DNA of 64,000 nucleotides from Sipunculus nudus. Lineage: Eukaryota; Annelida; Sipuncula; Golfingiida; Sipunculidae. Shown piece after piece: positions 36,133 through 49,993 of the stretch. The notes under the pieces were generated by a model. That model searched no databases and had not been told where the DNA came from. It saw only the letters and a program-made list of their open reading frames with translations. The translations under genes were made by a program, and so were the position numbers. Numbering within the stretch: the stretch's first letter is position 1; every line of letters starts with the position of its first letter. The DNA lies in NCBI GenBank assembly GCA_026874595.1, contig CM049307.1, positions 21,369,079-21,433,078 on the forward strand. The letters are read 5' to 3'.

Positions 36133-39100
36133 TAGCAATGCCTGTAGCTAAACATACAATTCCTATGGGAAAAGTGATCATGAATTCCTAATCTGACAAT
36201 GTTGATATACTCATGTGCCTAAGAGTTTAACATATACATAGGTACATGACAATCTGCTTTTTGTGTTGATCAGTACCAATGATTCAAAATACATCTTGGC
36301 TTTCATACTTGCCATTGGGACAAATTGTCATTTGATAATGAATTGGTTGAATTGCTATTCCTTCAGCATAACACAACTGGTGTACCTTACCAGCAAATAA
36401 AATATAAAATAAGAAATACAATTACTGTTTATATACAGTCATGGTTCACAGAATTTAGTTGTCAAAGAAATTATTCATTGGTCCATAAGTTTTAAAAGAT
36501 TCCTTTAGTACATTGATAATCAGAGATTTGTCAAAAAACTGAAATGTATATTACAAATATATGATAAAGCTATTCTTCAATTTCACCCCTGTTTTGTAAT
36601 TGTATATAAATTGAAATATTAAAATAATTCTTTGTAGTTCCTGTAGTCAGCTAACAATGTATTAAAATAAGTGCATAAAATCTGACATGCTAAGATGTTT
36701 ACTTAATTAGTCTGTCCTTAAACTATATCAGTATTAGTCTAATGAATTTATATTGACAGAAAAATGTAAAATTTACAAAGAATTAATAAAGTTTTCCATA
36801 TTAACATTTTCAGCATACTTACTTTCAATAAAGAAAGAATTCTGTTCCTCTCACTGAGAAGGAAATGTTTGGTTACAATGTCCTTTCAGATTTTAAATTT
36901 GTTTCCAACCAACTGTTCTGCAATCAGACATTGAGCAAATTCCTCAGTGACATGAATACATGGTTCATTGCATGACTGGCATTCTCCTGGGGGTCACTGT
37001 CCTTGGCAGGCATACAAAGTTCATAAAATCTCTAGACACTGTCCTATAAGTCCTGACACAATACATGTAGCATATTTGCTGAGACCTCCAGTAATGATAA
37101 CTCAGTTCTCTTTGCATCCACTTATATATTCTCAATTTTTTGTAGGAAAATCAATCAAAATGGTAAGACTGTATCATGATTTTCTCGGGTTAGTATACTC
37201 CTTTCACAGTACTCAGATGTGCTTGTTTGCTGGATCTAGTTATAACCTAATTCCTGAGAAAATCATCATCTAGTTATAACCTAATTCCTGAGAAAATCAT
37301 CAGTCTTATTTCATATAAACTAATCTCAGAGAGTTCTGCATCTGAAGATGTTTTCCACACCGAGTGGAGATGTAACACCTTATTCCAGTGAAAGAGCAAG
37401 AAGGGGTTTCTTTAAAACAGATATATTCAAATCAACTGCTTTTCCTGGTGTCAGACAAAAAGTGTCCACATGAATGAATATCAAAGTCTGTGGTTGTTAC
37501 AATATATTACTCCAGAACATACACAGTAATTCTGTCTTCTTCAAGGTGGCTGTTCCACTGATATTCTGACGTAAAATGAACCAGATCCCAGGTCTGGCAA
37601 TACATGTACCTCTGTTGGTAGGATACAGATAAAGATAAGAGGGCAGGGGAAGGGGGCCACATCAAAACCCCAGCCATATGGACTGCCTCTCATACTCTTC
37701 AGCATTTCAGCTAAGTGTTGCTTGTGCTGTTGATAAATCTCAGTTTTATACTGCTCTATATTGCAATTACAATAAATGGTTTCTGGCCTTAAAACCTTTA
37801 AGTGAAAAAGGTGTTTCTGACCTAATAAATTAATACCAAATAAATTGAGAAAAAGCACTTATGCATTTGAATTAAATAATTAATTCTGTATTTAGTAGCA
37901 GTTTTCAAAGTATCTGATATTTGTGTTATTAATATAACTGTTATAATAACTCTATATTTTGATAGTAGCTTTGAGAACTTGTTTGAATATCAAGTAATTT
38001 TTCAGGACTAAATTGTGACATTTGTAATTTTGCAATCCTCACATTGACCTGTGTATTAAAATGTTCACAATTTAAAGAAAAATTGTAAAAAAAAAAAAAT
38101 ACAAATGTATCCTTTAGTTATTCTTACTGAGAAGTGGTACAAATGAAATCCCACAAATGAAAAGTTAAAAGTTCTCCAGTTTAAAGGTCCTAACACAGAT
38201 ATATAGTTTGAACACATTTAGACACCCAACCTCCTGAGTCAAGCATCCTGCAGATATGCTCATCTCTTGTTGAGTACAATGACCAGGTATCTACAAGACC
38301 CCCCCCCCACACACACACACCAAGGCCATGCAGTTACCACATGGGAACCTGACAAACAACTTGTTTGGATGGATGGCCACTTGAACATTCAGATACCAAG
38401 TAATCTTGGTCTTTCTGGTCAGTTTAAAGTGAATAACAAGATATCTCAAGCCCCTCTGGTCAGCTGACATGACTTGAGCTGGAATAGATGGCTGGTTTTT
38501 AACAGCTGCAACCACCTATCTGATCAACCTGACATTAAACTTCTAGCAAAAATCGTCTGAGCTTTGTGGCAATAAAAGTGTTTAAGTCATATTTTGGGTG
38601 ACATTGGAATAGACATCCTGATAGGAACAATGACATCCTCATAGGAACAATACTTTAGCAAACTACAATGTTATTGCAACATATTTTATTCAGATGATCT
38701 TAAGATTCTTTGCATCCTCATAAGTTGGAGGATGATGGATTTAATATTCAGGGAAAAGATAATGTTGTATAAAGCAAAGATGCAACACTACAGTCTACAG
38801 CTAGCATATTATCTAATAAAGTTGAATGAAAGGTCAATGCACAGGTTTATATATGGTCAGAAATTTCATACTCCTATTACCTAAACAGATGATAACTTCT
38901 TATTATCAGTTGATATAGCTTAATTGTGTACATGATTTTTAATGATGATTGATAATGAAATTGTAACCAATTCCCAAACAATAACATTAGCTCCTTAAAA
39001 ACAAATAATTAGACTGAAGTTCAAGACCACATGACCCAGATCAATGTGAGCATGACCTGACAGGTTTATCTCCTACAGCCTTTTAGTTGAGTGACGGTCT

Positions 39101-39719
39101 CACCCCAGAAACCCTCCTCTCTCAACCTCCTATCAGTCAGCATTAGCTATAACTGGCTTCCTGGTATCAGGGAACACTTGGGGAGGGTATATATAGCAAT
39201 CACCTCCCAAGGATTTGGTTGCCTGGAGACAACTTCGTCTTGTAGTTCATGACCTGGTAAAGGTTTGTGATCAGTAATAAAATCATTTGATAAAATGCAA
39301 AGTCTTGCCTAAGTACTGATCATGCAATTTCATAATAACTATCAGCAAATTTATAATATAAGCAAATAAATCTTTACAGTGTATATGGAACATTCAAATT
39401 TAAAATAATTTGAACAGTGCTATTAAACTGATTGGCCAGGAATGATAAAAGGTTCTGAATAGAAAATTCATGGTCATAAGTTCAGCTGCACAAATAGTCA
39501 TAATTTAAGCAACCACTGACACATTTGGCATTTACCACAGAACCATTAATAGCACAGGAAGGCATGGAGAAGTTGGGTGTGGGAGGTACCCACCAACCCT
39601 AATGGTGTGGACATTTTCAGAAAGAAAGATGTGAAAATAGAAGGTTCTGTTTAATTCAGTGCCCCTTCTGTGAGGATATGATTTTAGGTATTTTAGGTGT
39701 TAATCCCATATTAATAAAA
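36133..39719. other. AT-rich non-coding with minor duplications
   Basis: A 34-base direct duplication of CTAGTTATAACCTAATTCCT.. lies at 37237-37304. A 20-base duplication of GACATCCTGATAGGAACAAT lies near 38610. C-run plus (CA)n near 38300. A GC-richer stretch at 39050-39250 carries TATATATAG at about 39188. No gene recognised. Confidence 0.5.
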
Positions 39720-41268
39720 AAACAGGGACCCATTGGTCATGGCGCTCAGCAGAACTTTGTAAAATTTTAGCAAATGCAAAAAGTACTTATTTCTATTTTC
39801 TACCTATTAGCATTTCAAAAACTATGAGGAAATGGACTTGCTATTTGGTGATAATCAAATACTAAATATATGAATGCAAGGAAATACTACATGTGCACTT
39901 TTACGGACTACATCAAAGATGCAGGAGCCTCTCATGAACAAATATTTGAAAAAAATATGTATATTAACTATGTGAAAGTAATGTGTTTTAAATATGCACT
40001 GGGAATAAATGAAACCCTGTAAAATATAGACTAAAGAAGAAAGTGGAGATGAGTTGTTGTATAATAATACACATTTAATTTATTAAATGAAATGAAATGC
40101 TGTAAAAAATTAGTATTGTATATTTTCAAATGAGCATAAACTAAATCTAATATGTATATACACTGTACTCTGTAATAAATGAAAATTGTAGCATGAAGTG
40201 TACCAGTGGTAGGTATGGCAAGAGATAATTATGGAATGCTCCACACTTTTATAGCAATACATCTCTTTGTGGGCACAATTAAATGTTTACTTTAATCAGA
40301 GTAACCCATTGTGATACAATACAAAATCCATAATGTAGCAAAAGACAAGAATAAGTATGAATTAAATGAGGAAAATTATAACATTCATCTAGTTTATACA
40401 TCCTGTGTGTGTGTGGAAGGGGGGGTTGCAGAGGGGAACCCAAGTTAAGCTAAGCTGCTTGGAGTGTGGAGTGATTTCATAACACAGGTGAGGGCTCCAG
40501 GGCGCCATCACCCACTACACAACACTGTTAAAATCGGGTGTGAATACCTGACATGGTGTCTAACAACTTGAATAAAAGCTACTCATTTCGAGCAATTCCT
40601 GTGAAATTTCAGAATTTTAAAGATTAAATCCTTATGTATACATGCCGTGAAAATTAAATCAAGTGTGTACAGGGAAAAAACCTGCCATGGCCAAAGTTGG
40701 ACAAGATTTGAGGTATTGATTTTTTTTATTAATGCTAATTACTTAAAAAATTGCAAAATTCAGATCTTATGTTGAGTACGCAAATGAATCTTAAATGATT
40801 AAATAAAGTTATATCCCTGAACAAACATATCTAGCTTTAGCAATTTTCATGTTAAGGGATAAATATATTTCCTGATTTTTTACCAAGTGCATTATTTTCA
40901 GGCCCATAACTTCAAGAATTATGCAATACTGACCTAATTTCCAGTATGTTCAAAGGAAATGTATAGAGGAATATATATCAAATATGGTAAAAAAAACAGA
41001 TCAGTGGTTTTAATATAAGGCAGTCTTGAAATGTATAAATGGGTTTTTAATGGAAAATTGGTTTTTCCATGATGTCTCAAAGGAATGAAGTCTTAATGGC
41101 CCTATTTTCAGTATGGTAGGAGATTTCCGGAACGGCTAAGTGTTTGCCAAATGTTGGATTTGTAGGTCCAATGGTTTCAAAACATGGCCTGTTAATGGAT
41201 AGATGCCAGGACAATGGATAAAGGACCATGGCTATAGCTCAGATAACTGAAAGTCAGCTGAGCTAATT
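39720..41268 (-). mobile_element. Helitron-like family F, copy F3
   Basis: Left end GGGACCCATTGGTCATGGCG with GCTCAGCAGA; right hairpin TAGCTCAGATAACT / AGTCAGCTGAGCTA at 41235-41265. The interior is diverged F-unit sequence (CCCATAACTTCAAGAATTAT, GACCTAATTTCCAGTATG) without exact palindromes. Non-coding. Confidence 0.55.
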
Positions 41269-44200
41269 TCTAAAGGCATACTAACTTAAAAATATAAACA
41301 GAGTATTCTGATTAAAAAAAAGACATCTTCATATCATCACACATATTTTTTATAAAGCTCTATTATATCTAATCTAGAAGACTAAATGAAAGACATAATC
41401 AAAGATCACTTTGATGGTAACAGTAATCCCTTCCCCTAGTTTTCTTTCCCTCCCTTGGCAAAATTAAAGGGGATCTACCTGTCCTATTTATGGTAATTCT
41501 TTAAATCCTAAGTAAAGGATGCTCCACAGACATATGAAGTCACCATATGTCTCAAGTCTTGGTCTAAAAACACTAAGCTTGAATTCAGACTCAAAGTCTA
41601 TCCATAGCATATAAAGCAACAGGTGTGTACTCTGTGTCTCTCCTTTGAAATACAGCCAGACACAGTGTTAACTGCAGTGCAGAAGTAAAAAATCTAATTT
41701 TCAATATCTCTCCACTTGAGGATCAAGAGTCACTTTTAGGCATCACAAGTTCTGGTCTACCTGAGAGCCAGCCAGACATACTTATTGGCCTTGAACAGCT
41801 GGTATTGTAAAACATTGGGTTCAGATGAGTTTACAATGGTCTTGTTTCAGGAGGAGTTCTTTTGGCAGACCTCTGCAGGATAACCAGGAAGTCTGCATTC
41901 CCTATGGATATTTTCATGCTTGTTTTGTCACTGCTCTAGCTGCCCTTTGCGACATGGTATACATCTCGATGCATGCTATTTGTTATTTGCAAAACCTTAT
42001 TTAATTTCCTTGCACTTAAAAGTTATCATTATTACAGTGCAGTGTGATGGTGGAATGTTAACTTACTTGTGCTTGAAAATGAAATAAGGATAAACATCTA
42101 CAAAAGACCATGACAGAACTAGCTTGGTTAGCAGATAGTCTGGGATGGTATTAATTCTGGTAGATAAAACTTGTTTAAACCTATTTTTATGATTACAGCC
42201 TGTTAACTTGGCCATTGTTATGATTACAGCCTGTTAACTAGGCCAGGTGATTACACTAGTCAGGTTCTCATTTAATACAAAATTCTTGTAGTTTTAACAA
42301 AAACATGATTTCTTTTAATTCTGGCATTTTTTATTCTGATTAATATTTCCTATTTCAATTTAGAGATTCTGATAAATTTTGCAAAACTTGATATTTACAT
42401 TTGAAAGTACTTGTCCAGTCAGACAAGTAACATCTGGCTTTTCCTTGACCTGCATATATTTTTTACAAGAAACAGTAACTGGTGATTAAGATAGAGAAGT
42501 ATTATCAATAAGGTTTCATTTAGTCAAGAATGAAAATGATTAACTTTTGTTTAATTAGTTAAAATTCAGGCCCTTGGGCAAGGGGATACATTTGGACCCA
42601 CTTGCTTATTGGCATGTATGAGGTGATATTTGGTTGCCCTACCACCATTTTCTGGAAATGTTTTGTGCATTCACATAGATATAAGGCTTTACCTTAACTT
42701 CAGGTACCCTTTCAGTAATCTGATTCCAAATATTGTGAATTAATTAAACAGATTTTATGCAAGTATCCATTCAATCTGTCATCAACAAACCACTTTTTCT
42801 GAAAATATGTCACTACCAAACACTAATACAAGGAGATTATGTCCAACTCTTTGCCTGTTTTTTCTCAGAAATTACCAAATGTTTTCATAGGATTTGAGTA
42901 ATAATGGTAGACTATCAGGTCCTGATATCAGGAAAACACAATACATTTTGGTATTTATCTTGATGCTGGTTTAAACATTTGAGCAAAAATGTTATTTTAT
43001 AGTTTAAAAACTTGAATATTGAACCTTATGCAAGGTATATGCTTTACTTTTTGCTCTCTAGCTTTAAAAACAATATTCTGCAAAAACTCAGAGACATGAG
43101 TCATGTTTCTGTTGATGGTATCCACAGGAAGAATGCTGTGTTTACAGAAGGTTTTTATATCAGTTATGAAAATATCCAAGAAATATGCAGTGTTAAGAGA
43201 GCAGAACTATTTGCTTTGTTAAGGATATTTCTGCATTCCTGAAAGTTCATCCACAAGATTTGGGAAGTCTTGTATGTTTGGGAGGAGAGAGAGAGTTGAT
43301 CTAAGGTCTGGATGGATCTGCATACACTGTGCAATATATACTAAGCCTGGGGCTTTTATCAACAATGTATTCTGAGAAACTACAAGAACATATGGCAAGC
43401 AGGTATGTATCTTTCAGGAAATAATCATTTACCTAGTCAAGCTGCATCTCACCCCGTTGCTATAGTGACCTCAGTGGGTGGATGTAGCAGTGTGGATAGA
43501 CATTATGGTGCCCCCTGTAATCACACCCTTTCAGCCCTGGGTTTATCACCGGTTAGCCAGGAAATGCTAACTTTTGGCCTGCAGGAAGATCATTTGTTTA
43601 TCAGCTGGTCAGCATCAACATGCCTGGTTGCTTCATAACACATGAAACAACCCTGTTTCACCTTGTCCAAGGTCGTCTAGGCCCTGGCTGGCGTACTACC
43701 AACATCTCATTGGTTTATCTACTGCTGTAAACCTTCATTGTTTTCTAAACCTGTTGTTTATCGATTGTGTCAATATTTCATTATCTTTTTACAATTCAAA
43801 CTGTACTTTATCCTTTTAGTTCTTATAAACAATTTGAGAAAAAACTGTATTTGTATATGAAGACCATTAGTCCCTGAAATAGTAAAAGAAGCAATCTTGC
43901 CCATAATAAACCACATGATTCATGTATTAAAATTATTCTATGTCATGGATATTATCCAAGACCTCCATCAAACCAAGTTGGGAACTTATCTATTCATACA
44001 AGCATACACAGTTTATTTAACTGAATTCTTGGTGAAATAAAATTCACATTGGCTGATAGGGATTTAAGAAAATTGTTAAGAGACCATACAAAATATATGT
44101 TAGCCAAGCTATACTGCATATCCATAATTCATGTTCCCATTATTTCACAATACATAAATTTATAGTAATTATACAGTATTATGCCAATTCAGCTAAATCA

Positions 44201-45726
44201 ATATATATATATATATTTATCAGTTATAATGCAAATATCATGGATCAGTAGTAAAATATAATTGAGGATTATGAGATATTATTGCCTGAGAGAACATTTC
44301 AGTCTGGATAATTAAGATTTTATCAATCTCTGTCACTGATATGTAATTACTTATATTTTTTGTGTCAACTAAATTAATGTGAAGTTTCTAAGCACTGGCT
44401 GCTCTGGAAATTACTTCAGATCTTAAGTGTAATTTATCAATATTATTAAAACCAGAAAACCCCTTGACTGCTTCACAGAATTTTATATATGAATGATCAT
44501 CACAACTGCATTTTTTTACCAATTTAGAAAGTTCCTGTTATCAAATGCCCTTAACACAATACTTGTGAGACAGAATTAAATGAAATAAACCAATTTTAAC
44601 ATTAACAGCATTTTAAAACAAAATCAGAGTCAATATTCATATTCTATAAAAGATTAATGTAAAGATAAATATATTAAATATAGATATTAATATAATTTTC
44701 TATAAATCATGTTTTTATTAATATTATCGTTGAGTAATCATTGGCTAAAATATCTTTTAATGTTATCAATAATAAAGTGAAATATCTTTTTTTTTTCAAG
44801 CTACAAATAACTTATAGCCATATTACTTAGATAATTTAGCAATTATTTATTTAGTCAAGAAATTGATTCAATTATCAATTTAATGATGCTTTGAATTGTT
44901 GCTGTTGAAGATAAAGGTAACTGAACTTAACAAATGTAACTGGGGATGTTGCTGTAGCTGGCTGTTGCACCTAGCTGTGTTATGGCCCTGTACCTGGCAC
45001 TGCTGGTACCACAGGCTGTTACATCCATCTGGACACACTGAGCCGGCCACGCCAGCAGCCTCTGATACACATCATGAGCAGCACTCAGTCAAAGTGTACC
45101 AGCAAAATATCCCAATCAGGGCTGTCATCATACCTGAGATATCTCAGCCCTTTATACCTGTGGCAGTCCATAAAGTTTATGTACCTGATGACCGCATTTT
45201 TCTGTTTTCCACTGTTAGTGGGAAAAATGACCCTAATAGAAATAAAGTAAATATCTCTGTCATTATCATTACCTGACCAACAGGGACTTACATTGGTGTT
45301 AAAACCCAGTGAAGAAAATTTAAATACTGATAACTGTTTGGGTTTTTGTAGACTTCCTGGTATTTATAAACAGGTTACTGCATCTATTTAAGAAGTTATT
45401 TTTTCATGATTAGTTAAATTATGTACTAATTTCAGAAAAAAAGGCTTAAAGGAAGATGATGTGATAAAAATACACCTGAATGATGTACACTTGAATCCAA
45501 AGAATTGCAGAGAAACCAGTTAAAAAAGGGCTAATATTTGTATAGTCCTGTATTTTCGTCCAATGTCAGCTAAACTTGAAGTGTGAAATAATTTTATATC
45601 TGCAAAAAAATAGAATGATTCTAGATAACATTTTTTTTTAATTTGATCAATTTAATTGACATTCAAAAGTTTTTAATATATCTGCAATCTAGAAAAATAT
45701 TCATATTATGTATCTTACTTATAATT
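41269..45726. other. AT-rich non-coding with a GC-richer island
   Basis: Apart from the low-confidence exon at 45015, nothing coding is supported. 43430-43740 is a GC-richer island of about 300 bases in very AT-rich flanks, a candidate regulatory or decayed exon. A 30-base duplication of GATTACAGCCTGTTAACT lies at 42192-42243. Confidence 0.4.
45015..45246 (+). CDS. Candidate internal coding exon (unassigned)
   Basis: After CTGGTACCACAG, 232 bases are open and end at AATAAA|GTAAAT. They encode GHTEPATPAASDTHHEQHSV, KVYQQNIPIRAVIIPEISQP and FIPVAVHKVYVPDDRIF. The minus strand here is full of stops. The donor is weak and its phase does not match the plus-strand candidate at 52574 directly. Kept as a low-confidence possibility. 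Confidence 0.2.
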
Positions 45727-46705
45727 TAGGGATCCATGGGTCTCGCCACTCAGCCGAGTTAGTTTATTAGGATATTTTTATGTGCTTTTTCAAACTGTCA
45801 GTCCTATGACCTTAACCAATGATCTTGTGACCAAAATATCTGAGAACTTACTATTGTTAAACCTACAGCATTAAGATAATCGCAACAATCTTTTTAAAAG
45901 AAGTGAGTCCATTCCAGTGACCTTGACCTCAGACTAGGAAACCTCAAAATCTACAGATTTCTTCTACTTTGGGCAGGTGTCATTTTTGAAAGATGGATAG
46001 TTTGGGTTAAAAAATTTAGTTAACACTGCATCATCAACCTTTTTTAAAGATGTGGCTCCTGCCACCTTGACCTTGTCCCTGTGAGTCAAAAATCTTAATC
46101 ATTCTTGTTTTAGTGGTTGGCCATAGTTTGAAGTCCATATGTCAATCCAACCTGAATATTTCTTCCTGTATTGGCAGGAGATCAATAATTGGAAGATTGG
46201 AAGGTTTGTGATTAAAAGTTTGGCTTAAAATGCATAGACATACTTTTTAACATAATGGGTCCAGTGACCTTAACTATTGACCTCATGACCCAAAAAAAAC
46301 CCAGGGTTTTCACTTTAGTGGTCAGTCGATATAATTACGTTTGAAACCAATATGTCAAACCAAACTGATTTGTTGACAGAGGCCCCTGTGGCCTTTACCT
46401 TTGACCTTATGACAGCAAATTTGGTTATGTTCTTTCCCTATTGGCAGGTCAGCTCTATGCTCAATGGAAGGTTTAGGATAAAAGCTTGGCTTAAAATGCA
46501 GCAATAATATTTTTAAATAAGTGGGTCCGTGACCTTGATCTTGAAATTGTTATCCCAAAATCATAAGGTTTTTTGCTTTAATGGTGGGCCTTACATAAGT
46601 CAAGTTTGAAATCTATATGTCATTCAAACCTGGAGTTTCATTTGGAAACAAATTTATGTGGATGGATGGATGGACAAACAGACAAACATACAGACAGATA
46701 GGGTG
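45727..46705 (-). mobile_element. Helitron-like family F, copy F4 left part
   Basis: Left end GGGATCCATGGGTCTCGCCACTCAGC, then ~200-base units built around GTGACCTTGACC..CTCATGACCCAAAA and CTATTGGCAGG. Ends in a GATGGATGGATGGACAAACAGAC tract and GGGTGATTACTATAG. Interior matches that of 57835-58683. Confidence 0.5.
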
Positions 46706-46835
46706 ATTACTATAGGCCATCCATTTATGATCAACAAACACACCCAGTTTCAGAGAACACTAGATGAAACCACAGCTGAGAAAATGATATGATAGCTGTC
46801 ATTAAATAGTTTACAAATTAGAAAAATATTCATAA

Positions 46836-47656
46836 CTAGATGTGTCGGAACGACACGAATGCCCCCGCCTGGGGCATATTAGAAACATTTGTAAAATTTT
46901 GAAAAATTTTTTAAGTTCAGGAGGTGTCGTATGGTCAAAAGTAGGTCAACAAGGGCAAAATGCAAACTCGATCTGTAACGGGTCATTATCAAGCAACACA
47001 CCATAAATCATGCCAGTATATGCAGGCATTGTGAAAAAAAGTCCATACATATGCATTTTCCATAAAAATTTCTGTCTTTCATGAAATTTTCTATGTTTAG
47101 GAGCCGTAAAACAATGAAAAGTAGGTCAACCGTGATGAAACGCGAACTCAATCTGTAACTGTCATTATCTGCCCACACATAAAAAATCAGGGTAGTATCT
47201 GCAGGCATTGAGGAAAAAAAGTCAGAACATATGCATTTGTTATGAAAATTTCTATTTTTCATGAAACTTTCTATGTTCAGGAGCAGTCAAATGGTCAAAA
47301 GTAGGTCAACTGGGACAAAACAAGAACTCGATCTGTAACTGGTCAATATCTGCCTACACACCAAAAATCAGGCCCATATCTGCAGGGACTGCGAAAAAAA
47401 GTCCATTCATGTGCACTTTTTAATGAAATTTTCTATGTTAGAGCACCGTCAAATGGTCAAAAGTATGTCAACTGGGACAAAACGCGAACTCGATCTTTAA
47501 CTGGTCTATATCTGCCCACACACCAAAAATCAGGCCAATATCTGCAGGCATTGCGAAAAAAGGACCGTACAACTGTTTGATTTCGGAATGACGGAATGAC
47601 GGAAGGACGGACATGGGTAAAACTATATGCCCCGGCCACTTTGTGGCGGGGGCATA
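46836..47656 (-). mobile_element. Helitron-like family G, copy G1, inserted in F sequence
   Basis: Starts CTAG with hairpin GTGTCG-GAA-CGACAC then GAATGCCCCCGCC. Ends in hairpin arms TATGCCCC..GGCCAC / GTGGCG..GGGGCATA. Four internal units are anchored by GTAGGTCAAC at 46941, 47121, 47301 and 47463 (spacing 180, 180, 162). Flanks join back into an F unit (TTAGAAAAATATTCATA + AAAATAAGAAAAATACAGG), showing insertion without target duplication. Confidence 0.7.
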
Positions 47657-48013
47657 AAAATAAGAAAAATACAGGTGGTGCCACCAGTTTTGAGAACTGA
47701 CAAAACTGTTCATGATCAAAATTCATGGCAAGATTCAAGACAATCCATGCATTAATTATCAAGATACTGGAGGTTTTGTATCAAACTTTTTCTTGAGGGT
47801 AATTACAAGCCCCATAGCCTGAAGGATATAGGTCACAGTGACCTAATTTCAGGTTTCCAAGGAAATTTTTTATGACCTCCCTGGATATTTCGTTACAGGT
47901 TTCTAGGGTTAGCAGTTACGATTTGTGCCCTGCTAATGTATGGCTGGATGGACAGATGATGGACAAAGCACCATACCTATACCTCAGTTGACTTTCAGTC
48001 AGCTGAGCTAAAA
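47657..48013 (-). mobile_element. Family F right part (continuation past G1)
   Basis: One F unit with GGTGGTGCCACCAGTTTTGAG and TTTCAGGTTTCCAAGG, ending in the right hairpin CTCAGTTGACT / AGTCAGCTGAGC and GCTAAAAAAA at about 47989-48013. Confidence 0.6.
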
Positions 48014-48927
48014 AAATCTTCTTTTTTTAGAAATAACAATAAGAAAATATCTTCTTATCATAAGGATTAATCATTTGTAAACTAAACAAACATTCATTGC
48101 CCATGTTTACCCCTTATTGCCTCTACCAGACCTATAACACTGGAGGTACTTGGGTCAAGAGAAAAGCAAGTTTAGGCTGGAGCATCTGGACTTGATGGAA
48201 TCTGAACCAGTAGGCCATACCTCTTGTGGTCTGCTATTGGGAATACAGCAGTTTGGATGCAAATAAACAAACCTATTCATCTGGGCAGCTGTCTGTAACA
48301 TCCCAGTATATCACATATACTCAAGTTTGCACCTATGTACTGGAGCAGAAATAAACAATAACCAGTTCAAGTAAACATAAAATGTGCACTTGATTCTTTA
48401 AAACAATGTTAAATATTCAATTAAGGATGCCTGAATACATTCTTATGCCTGAATAAACAAACCTGGCCATAACCCTTCATTCTACCTCTCATTTTACCTG
48501 TTTTCCACCTTTAGTTTAATAAAATATTCCTGAAGCCTCGTGAACAGGTAAGGGTCAGTATATGTATCCTCTTTTGGCTGTTATTCAATATGAAAATTTA
48601 ATTTATGGATACAAGTAAGAAACAAGAAGATTCTTATATTTTTTATAAGAGTTGTTTATAATTGGGCGTATGGCTCCCATGAACTCCTGACACCTGAGCT
48701 CTCACTGAAGTTATTTAGTACAACCTTTCTTCAAATACATCTTATGACCTTCAAAGTTATTCTAACAATGGCTAGATATTCTTCACTGTTTCTATATATG
48801 TTTATATATTTATATATAATCAGTAAAGTAATTTTGTACATGAAATAATTGACTAAATATAGATGACTGTAATTTTCTCTATCAAACTTTCATTTCTAAC
48901 TTGTTCCTTATGTCGTTATCATATATA

Positions 48928-49456
48928 TGTCGAGGAAAGAATGAGAATCTGGGAAGATCCGGTATCCTTCTGGGAAAAATGAGAATTCTGATTTTTCCTG
49001 GGAATAATGGGAAGTCCCATTCTTCCTAGGAAAAATGAGAATCATTTAATACTATGATTTGATTCTCATTTTTCCCGGGAAGAATGAGAATTCTGATTTA
49101 TCCCAGCCAGCGCCAATTTGTTAAATGATATCCTTTTAATAGTTAAGGTGGATTAAGTTTGCATATTTTACGATGGTATTATAACCAAACTTTAATGTTA
49201 TTAACCGACCATTGCTAAAAAACAGTAACATTTTTTGTCATGAAAAAAGTAGAAAACACATTTCGGTTAAAATCAGTTTTATTCACACATGATAGTACTA
49301 CACCCATCACATACATGTTAGTTGAAAACAAGCACACCTGATATTTACATATTAGTTCTTAGCACACATGATTCAATTATAAAGATTTCTAGATGTGAAT
49401 ATTTTAAATCTACAATTCAGTGAAGATAAACATCTATGTTAGATTGACTAACATAT

Positions 49457-49535
<79 letters not shown>

Positions 49536-49993
49536 CACTTTTTCTTAGGTTCACATTTTATTCACATATTTCTATTTTGTGTGAATGTACTATTTATTTC
49601 TTTTTTTAATACTTGAACAGTTCAGAATTAATGTGAAAGAAAGAGGATAAAAGTTTCTCTCTGAAAAAGAGAAATAAGTATGAAAAAATGGAAAAGAGTT
49701 AAGTTGGCATCAATATTTCTCATTCTTCCCGGGAAGAATGAGAATTCTCATTTTTCTAAGGTTTGAATTTCAAAACTGAATTCCTATCTCTCCCTGGAAA
49801 AATGAGAATTCTCAATTTTCCCAGGAGTGACTAGAATTCTCATTTGTCTCAGGAAGAATGAGAATTCTTCCCGGGAAGAATGGGAATCCCTTCATACAAT
49901 CTCTGGATTCTTATTTTTCCCGGGAAAAATTAGAATTCTCATTTTTCCAGAGAGGATTCCGGATTTTCCCAGATTCTCATTCTTCCCTCGACA
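48928..49993. mobile_element. TIR element of palindromic EcoRI/SmaI-like tiles, TA target site
   Basis: Ends TGTCGAGG...CCTCGACA flanked by TA. The inverted repeats extend over about 80 bases (GAATGAGAATCTGGGAA, ATCCGG). Both arms consist of repeated tiles alternating the palindromes GAGAATTCTC and TTCCCGGGAA. The centre holds a (TA)n microsatellite (about 49460-49533). No transposase frame; the open frame at 49858 is made of tiles. Confidence 0.75.
49460..49533. repeat. (TA)n microsatellite
   Basis: About 37 TA repeats, interrupted once near the start, inside the palindromic element. Confidence 0.95.

Noticed and set aside
39225-39245. RFX/X-box-like GTTGCCTGGAGACAAC
   Set aside because: Half-site spacing and one half differ from the known RFX consensus; a single occurrence is not evidence.
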